A stretch of DNA of 64,000 bases from Arcanobacterium haemolyticum (GCA_021532125.1 JADYUX010000002.1:124001-188000), one strand, 5' to 3'. Shown: positions 1 through 10,036, numbered from the stretch's first letter. Made by a program: numbers and translations. Notes: generated by a model not told the origin, from the letters alone.

Positions 1-142
1 GAAAAGTGCCGGGTCGAAGAAAACTGCCGGGTCGAAGAAAACCGCATCCTCGGGAAGCGTAGCGAGCTCAGGCGCGACGACCGGCGCGAAGATGTTGCGA
101 TCATCGGCGTCTCGGAAAGCTCATGTAGCGGCATCGTCATGA
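1..142 (+). CDS. C-terminal tail of an upstream protein, probably UvrA (partial)
   Basis: The second frame is open from the window edge to a TGA at 140-142 and encodes a Lys/Ser/Ala-rich tail in which AGSKKT occurs twice. Such disordered basic tails are found at the ends of actinobacterial housekeeping proteins. The gene 5' of uvrC in this conserved order (uvrA-uvrC-rapZ-yvcK-whiA) is normally uvrA, so I infer this is the UvrA C-terminus. No UvrA domain is visible, and the identity rests on position alone. The stop lies 16 nt before the uvrC start. Confidence 0.45.
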   Translation, partial: KSAGSKKTAGSKKTASSGSVASSGATTGAKMLRSSASRKAHVAASS

Positions 143-158
143 TGAGGTTGAGGGATTA

Positions 159-2189
159 ATGGCAGATCCTGCAAGCTACCGTCCGGCGCCGGGCACGATC
201 CCTGCGCAGCCGGGAGTGTATAGGTTCCGTGACGACGAAGGGCGCGTTCTCTACGTCGGGAAGGCCAAGAGCCTTCGGTCTCGGCTGGCAAATTACTTCC
301 AGGACGAATATGCGCTGTCTCCGCGTATTCGACAGATGGTGCATACGGCGAGCCGTGTGGAGTGGGTTGTCGTTGGCTCCGAAGTTGAAGCTCTCACGCT
401 TGAGTATTCGTGGATCAAGGAGTTTGAGCCGCGATTTAATGTCGTTTTTCGTGACAACAAGTCGTACCCATATCTAGCGGTCTCGATGAACGAGCAGTTT
501 CCTCGAGTATGGATCACGCGTCAGCAGCACCGCGCGGGAGTTCGTTATTTCGGGCCGTATACGAAAGTATGGGCAATTCGTGAAACTCTGGACGAGCTCC
601 TCACAGCCTTTCCCATGCGTTCGTGTACGAAAGGGCAATTTAACCAGGCGCAGCGTGCCGGACGCCCGTGCCTGCTCGGGTACATCGGGAAGTGCGTGGC
701 GCCCTGTGTAGGGAAAGTCGGCGCGGACAAACATCGGGAGATAGCGCAGTCGATCGTCGACTTCATGGACGGCGATTCGTCGAAGGCGATCTCGGCACGG
801 CGCAGGGAGATGATGGCGGCGGCCGCCGCCGAGGAGTTCGAACGCGCGGCACGTCTACGCGACCAGGTGGCGGCGCTCGAGGCTGCAAGCGAGCGGAATG
901 TCGTCGTTTTTGAAGAGAACCTTGATGCGGATATCTTCGGCCTGGAGGCCGATGAGCTCGAAGCATCCGTCCAGGTGTTCTACGTGCGCGGCGGACGTAT
1001 TCGTGGCCAGCGCGGCTGGGTCAGTGAGGAGATCGGCGGCTTGTCGAGCGCTGATATCGTCGGTGAGCTCCTCCTCCAGGTCTATGGAGATGCTCAATAT
1101 GATGCCGTCCCGGTGATGCGCTCAGATTCGCGAAGTGTCGACGACCGTAAGCACACATCGGTGAGTGCAATTCCAGCCGAGATCTGGGTTCCGGCTTTGC
1201 CGGAGGACGCCGCGCACATCGAATCATGGCTCACGGAGCGGCGGGGCGGGCGCCCCGTTCATCTGAGAGTTCCGTCGCGCGGTAAGAAGGCAAAGCTCGC
1301 TCAAACGGTCCACGAGAACGCCGTTCAGGCCCTTGCACGTCACAAGTTGGCGCGGGCCTCGGATATCACGGTGCGTTCACAAGCGCTTGAGGAGCTGCGT
1401 GATGGGCTCGATTTGGATCGTGCACCCTTGCGTATCGAGTGTTACGACATTTCACACACCCAAGGCCAGCAGCAGGTCGGTTCGATGGTTGTCTTCGAGG
1501 ACGGGCTATCGAAGAAGGCCGACTATCGCCACTACATCGTGCGTGGCCCGGATGGGCATGGCGTTCCTGACGATACAGCGGCCATGGACGAAGTGTTGCG
1601 CCGCCGGCTCGGCCGACTTGTCGCAGGTGCGGCCTCGGATGATGCGGGCGGCGCTGAGGATGAGGCGCGAAAGGAATCTGAGCAGATCGACGGATCGGGT
1701 GCGCAGGTTGGTTCGCCACGAAAGTTTGCCTACAAGCCCGACCTCCTCGTCGTCGACGGCGGACTCCCGCAAGTCAATGCCGCTCAGCGAGTCGTCGACG
1801 AACTTGGTGCCGACGTCCGCGTTGTTGGTTTGGCTAAACGTCTCGAAGAAGTGTGGATTCCAGGCGATGAATTCCCGGTGATTTTCCCGCGCACGTCGCC
1901 TGCACTCCGATTGCTTCAACAATTGCGCGACGAATCCCATCGCTTCGCCATCACGTTCCATCGCAAGAAACGCAGTCAGAATATGACGCGTTCGGTGCTC
2001 GATGGTGTTCCAGGACTCGGCCCAGCCAAGCAGAAGGCACTCCTCAAGCATTTTGGTTCCGTGGCGAAAATTCGTCGTGCGAGCCTCAATGAATTAGTCG
2101 AGGCACCGGGCATCGGACCGGCGTTGGCCCAGGCTATCAACGAGGCGCTGTCGCCCAAGGGCACGAGTGATTCGCGCGAGGGTTCCTAG
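159..2189 (+). CDS. uvrC: Excinuclease ABC subunit C
   Basis: UvrC makes both incisions around a DNA lesion in nucleotide excision repair with UvrA and UvrB. The 676-residue protein has the expected order: a GIY-YIG nuclease domain at about 16-95 (GVYRF and YVGKAKSLRSRL), a UVR motif near 225-255 (EEFERAARLRDQ) for UvrB contact, the RNase H-like second nuclease domain (IECYDISHTQG near 425, then PDDTAAM), and tandem helix-hairpin-helix motifs at the end (GVPGLGPAKQKALL, APGIGPALA). An Asp/Glu/Ala-rich insert of about 35 residues sits in the second nuclease domain near 495-530. The start codon overlaps a TAA of another frame. It probably forms an operon with the upstream gene and is followed by rapZ. 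Confidence 0.97.
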   Translation: MADPASYRPAPGTIPAQPGVYRFRDDEGRVLYVGKAKSLRSRLANYFQDEYALSPRIRQMVHTASRVEWVVVGSEVEALTLEYSWIKEFEPRFNVVFRDNKSYPYLAVSMNEQFPRVWITRQQHRAGVRYFGPYTKVWAIRETLDELLTAFPMRSCTKGQFNQAQRAGRPCLLGYIGKCVAPCVGKVGADKHREIAQSIVDFMDGDSSKAISARRREMMAAAAAEEFERAARLRDQVAALEAASERNVVVFEENLDADIFGLEADELEASVQVFYVRGGRIRGQRGWVSEEIGGLSSADIVGELLLQVYGDAQYDAVPVMRSDSRSVDDRKHTSVSAIPAEIWVPALPEDAAHIESWLTERRGGRPVHLRVPSRGKKAKLAQTVHENAVQALARHKLARASDITVRSQALEELRDGLDLDRAPLRIECYDISHTQGQQQVGSMVVFEDGLSKKADYRHYIVRGPDGHGVPDDTAAMDEVLRRRLGRLVAGAASDDAGGAEDEARKESEQIDGSGAQVGSPRKFAYKPDLLVVDGGLPQVNAAQRVVDELGADVRVVGLAKRLEEVWIPGDEFPVIFPRTSPALRLLQQLRDESHRFAITFHRKKRSQNMTRSVLDGVPGLGPAKQKALLKHFGSVAKIRRASLNELVEAPGIGPALAQAINEALSPKGTSDSREGS

Positions 2190-2195
2190 TGCTCT

Positions 2196-2225
2196 AGGAG
2201 GAAAATCGTGGGGAAGCGGCGCTGA
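2196..2225 (+). promoter_or_regulatory. Perfect Shine-Dalgarno plus five-codon mini-ORF ahead of rapZ
   Basis: AGGAGG at 2196-2201 stands six bases before a GTG at 2208 that opens only GTG-GGG-AAG-CGG-CGC-TGA. This is out of frame with rapZ, whose start at 2246 (or 2234) has no good ribosome site of its own. It could be a coupling mini-cistron, or a chance motif left between uvrC and rapZ. Confidence 0.3.
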
Positions 2226-2245
2226 GCTGTGGCATGATGTTGGGC

Positions 2246-3187
2246 ATGAGCGAGTCGAATCTCCAGCACACAGGTTCCTTCCCTGCGATTATCCCGGGGA
2301 AGGACGAAGAGGCGAAGCTGCCCCACGCTGATCCGCCTGAAGTCCTCATCATTACGGGAATGTCTGGCGCTGGTCGCACACGGGTTGCAGATACGCTTGA
2401 GGATCTCGACTGGTACGTCATCGACAATCTTCCAGCCAGCTTGCTGGGACCGCTCACCGGTCTTATCACCGCAGATCGTTCCGTGACTCGCCTGGCACTC
2501 GTCGTCAACGTTCGTTCCAAGGATTTTTCAGAGCTTGTCCATACTCTCGATTCGTTGCGCGAGAGCGGTGCCATCGGATATCGCGTTCTTTTCCTCGAAT
2601 GTGACGACGATGTCCTCGTGAAACGATATGAGTCGGTGCGCCGGCCGCATCCGCTTCAAGGAGACGGACGTCTGCTTGACGGAATTCATGCCGAGCGCGC
2701 ATTGCTCGCGGCTCTCAAATCGCGTGCGGACACGATTATCGACACCTCGACGTATTCAGTTCATGACTTGGCCCGTAAGGTCCGCGGTCTCGTCGCCAAC
2801 GAGAAACAAGCAGACATCCGCGTGACGGTGATGTCGTTCGGATTCAAGTACGGTCTGCCCATGGATGCAGATAACGTCATCGACGTTCGTTTTCTCCCTA
2901 ACCCGTACTGGGTATCTGAGCTGCGTCATCTCACGGGGCACGACGAAGCCGTGGCAAGCTATGTTCTCTCCCAGCCGGGTGCGGAAGACTTCGTCGAAAA
3001 ATACGTCGATCTCATTGCTGGGATTCTCGATGGGTATAAGCACGAGCTGAAACCTTTTGTCACCATCGCCGTTGGGTGCACCGGTGGCAAACATCGATCG
3101 GTTGCGGTCGCGGAAGCCGTCTCGGAGCGCCTACGAGAACGTGGCCAAGCGGTACGTACGCTTCACCGCGATCTGGGACGTGAATAA
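2246..3187 (+). CDS. rapZ: RapZ family RNase adapter / nucleotide-binding protein
   Basis: RapZ (YvcJ) proteins are P-loop proteins. In enterobacteria RapZ steers GlmZ small-RNA decay and so amino-sugar synthesis; in Gram-positives the target is less clear. The Walker A-like loop is GMSGAGRT at about 38-45, with Arg where Lys is usual. The family C-terminal signature GCTGGKHRSV lies near 280. At about 313 residues the length is a little above average because of an N-terminal extension. I prefer ATG 2246: a CATGAT hexamer ends seven bases before it, compatible with a leaderless start, while ATG 2234 has no ribosome site. It is two bases from yvcK and in the usual rapZ-yvcK-whiA order. Confidence 0.93.
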   Translation: MSESNLQHTGSFPAIIPGKDEEAKLPHADPPEVLIITGMSGAGRTRVADTLEDLDWYVIDNLPASLLGPLTGLITADRSVTRLALVVNVRSKDFSELVHTLDSLRESGAIGYRVLFLECDDDVLVKRYESVRRPHPLQGDGRLLDGIHAERALLAALKSRADTIIDTSTYSVHDLARKVRGLVANEKQADIRVTVMSFGFKYGLPMDADNVIDVRFLPNPYWVSELRHLTGHDEAVASYVLSQPGAEDFVEKYVDLIAGILDGYKHELKPFVTIAVGCTGGKHRSVAVAEAVSERLRERGQAVRTLHRDLGRE

Positions 3188-3189
3188 TC

Positions 3190-4134
3190 ATGGCAAGTCG
3201 TACCACACCGCCCCAGGTCGTTGCCCTTGGTGGCGGACATGGCTTGTATGCCTCACTCTCAGCACTGAAACATCTCACCGACGACGTCACAGCAATCGTC
3301 ACGGTAGCCGACGACGGCGGCTCATCCGGGCGTCTACGCAAAGAATTTGGCGTTCTTCCGCCGGGAGATATTCGTATGGCGTTGTCTGCACTCTGCGACA
3401 ACTCGGAGTGGGGGAGAACGTGGCGTGACGTCCTCCAGCACCGATTTAGTTCCGACGGGCCGCTCGATGGGCACGCGCTAGGCAACCTCCTCATCGTCGC
3501 GCTCTGGGAGAAACTCGAAGGGTCTGTGCCCGCGCTCGATTGGGTGGGAGAGTTGCTCCAAATTCACGGCCGAGTCCTGCCAATGAGCACTGTGCCGCTT
3601 GAAATTGAGGCCGACATTACTCATGCAGATGGAGAGAGTGAAACGATTCGAGGTCAGGTTGCGGTAGCCCTGACCCAGGGACACGTCGAGCAGGTGCGAC
3701 TTGTCCCGTCCGACCCGCCGATTGTTCCCGAAGTAAGGGAGGCAGTCAGTGAAGCGGACTGGACAATTCTCGGCCCAGGATCGTGGTATACCTCTGTGAT
3801 TCCTCACCTCATGGTGCCGGATCTCAAACATGCATTGTGCTCAACGCCCGCGTCCCGCATGCTCGTGCTCAACCTCTTAGCAGAGAAAGAGACACGAGGA
3901 ATGAGCGCTGCCGAGCATATAGCATCCATTCATTCCCACGCTCCGGATTTGCGCCTCGACGTGATCCTCGCCGACCCGTCGTCCATCGACGATGTTGCGT
4001 CTGCGAGCCGAGCAGCCGCGGCCACCGGCGCACGCCTTGTCCTACGAGACGTTAGAATGAGGGACGGTTCGCCCCGGCACGATCCGCTTTTGTTGGCCGC
4101 AGCTTTCCGCGATGTCTTTGAATCCGGCGAGTAG
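3190..4134 (+). CDS. yvcK: YvcK/CofD-like protein (gluconeogenesis factor)
   Basis: YvcK proteins share the CofD fold, bind UDP-sugars and affect carbon flux and cell-wall precursor supply in Bacillus and mycobacteria. The N-terminal Rossmann-like segment VVALGGGHGLYASL (about 10-23) and TVADDGGSSGRLR (near 40) are diagnostic, as are PGDIR and GHALGNLL. GPGSWYTSVIPHL near 195 matches the conserved ligand loop. The length of 314 residues is typical. It starts two bases after the rapZ stop and precedes whiA, the standard actinobacterial and firmicute order, so co-transcription is likely. Confidence 0.95.
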   Translation: MASRTTPPQVVALGGGHGLYASLSALKHLTDDVTAIVTVADDGGSSGRLRKEFGVLPPGDIRMALSALCDNSEWGRTWRDVLQHRFSSDGPLDGHALGNLLIVALWEKLEGSVPALDWVGELLQIHGRVLPMSTVPLEIEADITHADGESETIRGQVAVALTQGHVEQVRLVPSDPPIVPEVREAVSEADWTILGPGSWYTSVIPHLMVPDLKHALCSTPASRMLVLNLLAEKETRGMSAAEHIASIHSHAPDLRLDVILADPSSIDDVASASRAAAATGARLVLRDVRMRDGSPRHDPLLLAAAFRDVFESGE

Positions 4135-4233
4135 CTCAGCAGCTCGGATTCTCGTCGGTGCTGTTTGTCCGCATCGTTGTGTGAGCTTCGCGCTAGCCGC
4201 ACAGCACTTCCCAGTTCACTAGAAAGTCAATTT

Positions 4234-5217
4234 ATGCCCGCCTTGACACAGATCGTCAAAGACGAACTTGCCGCTGTCCGCACGCGACTAGTCTCGAGCG
4301 TTGTTGCCGAGGTCTCGACGATGTTCCGCTTTGCAGGTGGCCTACACATCAACAGCGGGCGAGTGGCGGTTCAGGCCGAACTCGGGCATGCGGGCAGTGC
4401 CCGCCACCTCTGGGAACTCGTAGCGCAGCTTTTCAATGTTGAACCCGAGCTGCTGTCGGTGAGTTCGGCCATGCGGCAGGGAAATCATTACATTGTGCGC
4501 GTGACCCGCGACGGCGAGCGCATTGCTCGTAGGCTCGGACTTCTCGATACGTACGGCCGGCCAGTGCGTGGCCTTCCGCCCTCGATCGTCGGTGGCTCCA
4601 AGGCGGACGGTGCGGCTGCTTGGCGCGGCGCCTTCCTTGCGCGCGGTTCTCTCATGGAGCCGGGGCGCAATGCCGCATTGGAAGTCGTGTGTCCCGGCCT
4701 CGAAGCAGCGTATGCCCTCGGTGGACTCGCGAGGCGTATGGAGATCCCGTACCGTGCGCGTGAATCACGCGGTGCCCATCGCGTCGATATCCGCGAAGGC
4801 GACGCCATTTCCGAGATGCTCACGCGCATGGGCGCCAACGACGCAGTACTTCGATGGGAGGAGCTCCGCGTCGAACGGGAGGTCCACGGGTCAGCAAATC
4901 GTCTCGCGAACTTTGACGATGCGAACATGCGGCGGTCCGCAGATGCGGCTGTTGTTGCCGTCATTCGCGTGAAGCGCGCCTTCGAGATTCTTGGCGACGA
5001 CATCCCCGATAACCTGCGCGAAGCTGGGTACTTCCGCATGAAGTACCCGGAGGATTCCCTCAATCTTCTTGGTGCGCGGATGAATCCACCTGCAACGAAG
5101 GACGCCGTGGCGGGTCGTCTGCGCCGCCTCAATACGATGGCGGATCGCCGCGCGGCTGAGCTCGGCATTCCCTCGACGATGGATGCCGTCGACGACGCTG
5201 AGCGGGGTCAGGCGTAA
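4234..5217 (+). CDS. whiA: Sporulation/cell-division regulator WhiA
   Basis: WhiA is a DNA-binding regulator that controls division genes with WhiB in Streptomyces and is kept in non-sporulating actinobacteria. The 327-residue protein has the LAGLIDADG homing-endonuclease-like N-terminal half (FRFAGGLHINSGR, WRGAFLARGSLMEPGR) and a C-terminal helix-turn-helix (DNLREAGYFRMKYPEDSLNLLGARM). I chose ATG 4234 because family members begin with a sequence like PALTQIVKDELA, and AGAAAG lies upstream. The open frame extends 23 codons further to 4165 but that extension is not conserved in character. It is the last gene of the uvrC-rapZ-yvcK-whiA run. Confidence 0.95.
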   Translation: MPALTQIVKDELAAVRTRLVSSVVAEVSTMFRFAGGLHINSGRVAVQAELGHAGSARHLWELVAQLFNVEPELLSVSSAMRQGNHYIVRVTRDGERIARRLGLLDTYGRPVRGLPPSIVGGSKADGAAAWRGAFLARGSLMEPGRNAALEVVCPGLEAAYALGGLARRMEIPYRARESRGAHRVDIREGDAISEMLTRMGANDAVLRWEELRVEREVHGSANRLANFDDANMRRSADAAVVAVIRVKRAFEILGDDIPDNLREAGYFRMKYPEDSLNLLGARMNPPATKDAVAGRLRRLNTMADRRAAELGIPSTMDAVDDAERGQA

Positions 5218-5371
5218 CAACGTCGTCGTGAATGGTCGGATCTCACAAATGTGGGGAACGTGACCATATGACGTGGGACTTTTTTCGCGATTTCCTCCCT
5301 ACAGTCGAAAACTTCCAAAAATAATCGCTTTCAGCGCAGAACCGGGCCTCAAAATCGTCGCCCAAACCAGA

Positions 5372-6469
<1,098 letters not shown>

Positions 6470-6483
6470 GATTCGTGAGTAAT

Positions 6484-6524
6484 ACAGATGCCCGTACATG
6501 CCCGGTGCGTGTACGGGCATCTGT
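6484..6524 (+). terminator. 15-bp perfect hairpin between gap and pgk
   Basis: ACAGATGCCCGTACA (6484-6498) pairs perfectly with 6510-6524 around an 11-nt loop. There is no U-tract after it and pgk starts 18 bases later, so it may be a partial terminator, an mRNA-processing or 3'-stabilising element that lets gap mRNA exceed pgk-tpiA mRNA. The structure is certain; the role is inferred. Confidence 0.6.
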
Positions 6525-6542
6525 GTGCAGAAAGGACTACTA

Positions 6543-7736
6543 ATGAGGACGATTGATTCTCTCGGCGATCTCGCCGGCAAGACAGTATTCGTGCGCTCGG
6601 ATTTCAACGTGCCGCTCGATGCTGATCGCAACATCACGGATGACGGCCGTATTCGCGCCGCACTCCCAACACTCAAGCGTCTCACGGAGGCCGGCGCACG
6701 CGTCGTCGTCGCTGCTCATCTCGGCCGTCCGAAGGGCACCGTTAACCCTGACTTCTCGCTCGCTCCTGTCGCTAAGCGCCTCTCTGAGCTCCTTGGCCAG
6801 GAAGTTGCACTCGCCGCCGATACCGTTGGCGAGGATGCCAAGGCTAAGGTTGCTGCACTCAAGGACGGCGAAGCTGTCCTCCTGGAGAACGTACGTTTTG
6901 ACGCTCGCGAGACCTCCAAGGTTGACGAGGAGCGCGAAGAGCTCGCTAAGGAATACGCAGCGCTTGCTGATGCATACGTCTCCGACGGCTTCGGTGTCGT
7001 TCACCGCAAGCAGGCATCGGTGTACGACATCGCTAAGCTCCTCCCATCGGCTGCAGGCGAGCTCGTCTTCAAGGAGATTGATTCGCTTTCCCGTGCAACC
7101 ACAAACCCTGAGCGCCCATACACGGTCGTGCTCGGCGGATCGAAGGTCTCCGACAAGCTCGGCGTCATCAACAACCTCATCGAAGTTGCCGATCGCCTTC
7201 TCATCGGTGGCGGCATGGCCTACACCTTCCTCAAGGCTAAGGGCTACGAAATTGGTACCTCGCTCCTCGAAGAGGATCAGGTTGAGACAGCGAAGGAGTA
7301 CATCGCTAAGGCTGCAGCGCGTGGCGTTGAGCTTCTCCTGCCCGTCGATACAGTGATTGCTCCGAAGTTCGCTGCGGACGCTCCTGCGACCATCGTCGAC
7401 GCTGACGCTATCCCAGCCGACCAGATGGGCCTCGACATCGGCCCGAAGACAGCCGAAAACTACGCGAAGGCTATCGCCGATTCCAAGACAATTGTCTGGA
7501 ACGGTCCGATGGGCGTCTTCGAATTCGACGCATTCGCTGCAGGAACGAAGGCCGTTGCCCAGGCAATGCAGGACGGCTCCGGCTTCTCGATCGTCGGCGG
7601 CGGCGACAGCGCAGCAGCCGTCCGTAACCTCGGCTTCGACGAGTCGAAGTTCTCGCATATTTCCACTGGCGGTGGCGCTTCCCTTGAATTCCTCGAGGGC
7701 AAGGTGCTCCCGGGCATCGCAGTTTTGGAGGACTGA
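6543..7736 (+). CDS. pgk: Phosphoglycerate kinase
   Basis: Transfers phosphate from 1,3-bisphosphoglycerate to ADP in glycolysis. Conserved elements are [10 protein letters not shown] (near 18), AAHLGRPKG (near 57), the hinge/nucleotide region [22 protein letters not shown], and the terminal [13 protein letters not shown] with [14 protein letters not shown]. The length of 397 residues is normal. ATG 6543 is preceded by AAAGGA at a suitable distance. The stop overlaps the tpiA start (TGATG), so the two are translationally coupled. Confidence 0.98.
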   Translation: MRTIDSLGDLAGKTVFVRSDFNVPLDADRNITDDGRIRAALPTLKRLTEAGARVVVAAHLGRPKGTVNPDFSLAPVAKRLSELLGQEVALAADTVGEDAKAKVAALKDGEAVLLENVRFDARETSKVDEEREELAKEYAALADAYVSDGFGVVHRKQASVYDIAKLLPSAAGELVFKEIDSLSRATTNPERPYTVVLGGSKVSDKLGVINNLIEVADRLLIGGGMAYTFLKAKGYEIGTSLLEEDQVETAKEYIAKAAARGVELLLPVDTVIAPKFAADAPATIVDADAIPADQMGLDIGPKTAENYAKAIADSKTIVWNGPMGVFEFDAFAAGTKAVAQAMQDGSGFSIVGGGDSAAAVRNLGFDESKFSHISTGGGASLEFLEGKVLPGIAVLED

Positions 7737-8512
7737 TGGCACGCACACCTATCATGGCTGGCAACTGGAAGATGAACCTCGATCACCTCGAGGCTGCACA
7801 TCTCGTTCAGTCGCTCGCATGGAATCTCAAGGACGCCAATCACGACTACTCGGCCGTTGAGGTCGTCGTCGTCCCACCGTTCACCGACATCCGCACGGTT
7901 CAGACCCTCGTTGAGGGCGACGACCTGCAGATTCGCTACGGCGCACAGGATGTCTCAACTCACGACGAAGGCGCATACACCGGCGAAGTTTCCACCGGAA
8001 TGCTTACCAAGCTCGGGGTTTCCTACGTCGTCGTCGGTCACTCGGAGCGCCGTGAGTACCACGGCGAGACGAACGAGATCGTCGGCGCCAAGGCTAAGAA
8101 GGTTCTCGATGCAGGCATGACCCCGATCATGTGCTGCGGTGAGGCTCTCGAGGTGCGCAAGGCAGGCGAGCATGTCTCCTTCGTCCTTAGCCAGATTGAC
8201 GCCATGCTCGCTGGGCTCTCCGCAGACGAGGTTGCGAAGTCCGTCATTGCTTACGAGCCGATTTGGGCCATCGGCACCGGTGAGGTTGCAACTCCGGAAG
8301 ATGCACAGGAAGTCTGTGGCGCAATCCGTGGCCGCATCGCTGAGCTCTTCGATCAGTCGGTTGCCGATGCTGTCCGTATCCAGTATGGCGGCTCGGTGAA
8401 GTCGTCGAACGTCCGCGACATCATGGCAAAGCCAGATGTGGACGGCGCTCTCGTTGGTGGCGCAAGCCTTAAGGCCGACGAATTCACGAAGATCGCAACG
8501 TTCAACAAGTGA
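7736..8512 (+). CDS. tpiA: Triose-phosphate isomerase
   Basis: Interconverts dihydroxyacetone phosphate and glyceraldehyde 3-phosphate. Visible are the N-terminal GNWKMN with the catalytic Lys, the catalytic His in VGHSERR, the catalytic Glu in [11 protein letters not shown], and the phosphate-binding YGGSVKSSN. At 258 residues it is a standard single-domain TIM barrel. The start overlaps the pgk stop by one base. A strong hairpin terminator follows the stop. Confidence 0.98.
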   Translation: MARTPIMAGNWKMNLDHLEAAHLVQSLAWNLKDANHDYSAVEVVVVPPFTDIRTVQTLVEGDDLQIRYGAQDVSTHDEGAYTGEVSTGMLTKLGVSYVVVGHSERREYHGETNEIVGAKAKKVLDAGMTPIMCCGEALEVRKAGEHVSFVLSQIDAMLAGLSADEVAKSVIAYEPIWAIGTGEVATPEDAQEVCGAIRGRIAELFDQSVADAVRIQYGGSVKSSNVRDIMAKPDVDGALVGGASLKADEFTKIATFNK

Positions 8513-8517
8513 TGCTC

Positions 8518-8550
8518 ACCGTGGGTGTCCGCGTGGCGGGCACCCACGGT
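8518..8550 (+). terminator. Terminator after tpiA
   Basis: A 13-bp stem (8518-8530 with 8538-8550, one G-U wobble) has a seven-base loop and is followed by a short T run. It begins five bases after the tpiA stop and closes the gap-pgk-tpiA transcript. Confidence 0.75.
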
Positions 8551-8603
8551 TTGCCGTTACACTAGTGGACGTTCACGCCAAAAGGCTTTGAGGAAGGAAA
8601 ACT

Positions 8604-8849
8604 GTGGGAGTTCTACTCGTCATCTGTGAGGTGCTGCTCATCATTACGAGCTTGCTGCTCATCCTGTCGATCCTTCTTCACAAGGGCCGTGGTGGCGGTA
8701 TCTCGGATATGTTTGGTGGAGGTATTTCGACTTCCATGCGTTCCTCGGGTGTTGCAGCCCGGAACCTCAATCGCATTACTGTGGCTGTTGCAGTCACGTG
8801 GGCTATCGTCGTGATCCTCATTGGTCTTGTGACGAAGTTCGCCGGCTAA
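8604..8849 (+). CDS. secG: Preprotein translocase subunit SecG
   Basis: SecG is the small auxiliary subunit of the SecYEG membrane channel. This 81-residue protein has a first membrane helix at about 2-24 (VLLVICEVLLIITSLLLILS), the conserved loop HKGRGGGISDMFGGG, and a second helix at about 57-78. GTG 8604 is preceded by AGGAAGGA. Its place directly after tpiA is the usual actinobacterial one, but the terminator at 8518-8550 gives it a separate transcript, probably starting near a TACACT hexamer at about 8558. Confidence 0.96.
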   Translation: MGVLLVICEVLLIITSLLLILSILLHKGRGGGISDMFGGGISTSMRSSGVAARNLNRITVAVAVTWAIVVILIGLVTKFAG

Positions 8850-8867
8850 GCGTTAGAGCTAGATGTG

Positions 8868-8900
8868 AAGGGAGCTGCCGAAAGGCGGCTCCCTTTTTAT
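8868..8900 (+). terminator. Rho-independent terminator after secG
   Basis: AAGGGAGCTGCC (8868-8879) pairs with 8884-8895 through 12 bp with one wobble, closed by a GAAA tetraloop and followed by TTTAT. This is a textbook intrinsic terminator 18 bases after the secG stop. Confidence 0.9.
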
Positions 8901-9877
8901 GCTGCATGTACAGCACGTGTTTGCTGCATGCACCGAGCATGGCCGGGCGGGTGTTTATGCTGTACCGAGCAAGGCCAGGCGGGTGTTGGCCGCGATGGAA
9001 CGCTGTGTGACGCGCGTGTGGGGACGCGGCCGATGGTGGAATGGCCGGCTGGATTAGCAGCCGCTGTCTGACGCGCGTGGGGACCCGACTGCACGAGATG
9101 TCAAAATTGGCGGATTTCGTGCAGGTGAAAGGTGCGTCGTGTAAGTCGAGGGTGTGTCGTGTACGTGACGGGTGCCTCGTGCGGGTGGAGGGCGTGCTCG
9201 TGCAGTCTCGTTTTTGGGAGGGGTGTGCGGTGCGTTGGTGGCGCAGTGGGCACCGAGAAACTCGCCCGGTCAGGTGCGCCGGATGGGTGTTGAGTGCGCC
9301 AGGCGAACTGGGTGGGACGAGGCGGCGCAGTGAACACCGGAAAACCCGCCCGGTGAGATGCGCCAGATGGGTGTAGTCTGCGCCAGACAGGAGTGCGGGT
9401 TCTACTACACTTCGCGATGCTTCGCACGTTGCGGTGTATCTTGCGCCAGGCGCGGACGGGGATGGATTTGGCGGACCCGGTGCCTGCGTGCTGGATGGAT
9501 ATTTGATGCATCGAACGGGTGTATCCTGCGTCAGATGAATTGGGAGGGACGAGGCGGCGCAGTGAACACCGGAAAACCCGCCCGGCAAGGTGCGCCAGAT
9601 AGGTGTAGCCTGCGCCAGACAGCGATGGGGAGTGCATCCAGCGGGTGCACGCTGCGCCGGATCGATGTCACCGGCACCGGGAGCGAAAGTTCGCTGCGAG
9701 TGCGAACAGCAACCGGCAGTCGCGCACAGCAACCGGCAGGCATGGAGTATTTGTTAGCCTTCGTGTTAGTCAATATGCGGCTTCAAGAAATGACTCGCGT
9801 AGCTGTGAGCACTGCAGCATGCCCTGGAGCTCAACCGTCAGTTTCTGGCAATATAGCGCGCTTTTAGCCGGAACAAC
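8901..9877 (+). other. Non-coding, repeat-rich interval
   Basis: About one kilobase without a credible gene. The + strand is G/T-rich with recurring words such as TGCGCC and GGGTGTA. Long open frames on the minus strand are artefacts of repeat periodicity: they read through degenerate direct repeats, lack ribosome sites and show no domain. The stretch looks like accumulated intergenic repeat DNA between the secG terminator and the tRNA-Ala terminator. Confidence 0.6.
9232..9622 (+). repeat. Three degenerate direct-repeat copies (about 75-96 bp)
   Basis: The best pair is 9306-9390 and 9538-9622, 85 bp with seven differences; similarity extends leftward to 9295 and 9527. A weaker third copy is 9232-9303. 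The core word TGCGCC or TGCGTC recurs at 9275, 9295, 9359, 9379, 9442, 9527, 9591, 9611 and 9653, often 20 or about 64 bases apart. Irregular spacing and imperfect units exclude a CRISPR array. Confidence 0.75.
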
Positions 9878-9880
9878 AGA

Positions 9881-9911
9881 AAAGCCGAATGGCTTGTGTA
9901 CCATTCGGCTT
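9881..9911 (-). terminator. Terminator of the tRNA-Ala transcript
   Basis: A perfect 11-bp stem (9881-9891 with 9901-9911) with a nine-base loop. Read on the minus strand it is followed by TTTCTGTT, and it starts ten bases past the 3' end of the tRNA. Confidence 0.85.
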
Positions 9912-9920
9912 CTATCTTTG

Positions 9921-9993
9921 TGGAGCTAAGGGGATTCGAACCCCTGACCTCTTCCATGCCATGGAAGCGCGCTACCAACTGCGCCATAGCCCC
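9921..9993 (-). tRNA. tRNA-Ala (anticodon GGC)
   Basis: The reverse strand folds into a complete 73-nt cloverleaf: seven-bp acceptor stem, D arm with AGTTGGT, anticodon stem CTTCC/GGAAG around loop ATGGCAT with anticodon GGC, and T arm with GGTTCGAATCC. The third acceptor pair is G-U, the G3-U70 identity element recognised by alanyl-tRNA synthetase, and the discriminator base is A. CCA is not encoded. It reads GCC and GCU alanine codons. Confidence 0.97.
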
Positions 9994-10006
9994 TTAGGAC
10001 TCAATA

Positions 10007-10036
10007 ACTGTACACCAGCTCATGGAGATGCGACAA
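10007..10036 (-). promoter_or_regulatory. Promoter of tRNA-Ala
   Basis: On the minus strand TTGTCG (10031-10036) and TACAGT (10007-10012) are separated by 18 bases and lie just upstream of the mature tRNA 5' end at 9993, giving a short 5' leader. This is a good match to a housekeeping sigma-factor promoter. Confidence 0.6.

Noticed and set aside
8818-9732. Long minus-strand open frame (about 300 codons) with repeating Ser/Arg/Cys-rich peptides
   Set aside because: It is produced by the direct repeats and G-rich composition of the interval, overlaps the secG terminator and end, has no ribosome site and no protein-like domain.
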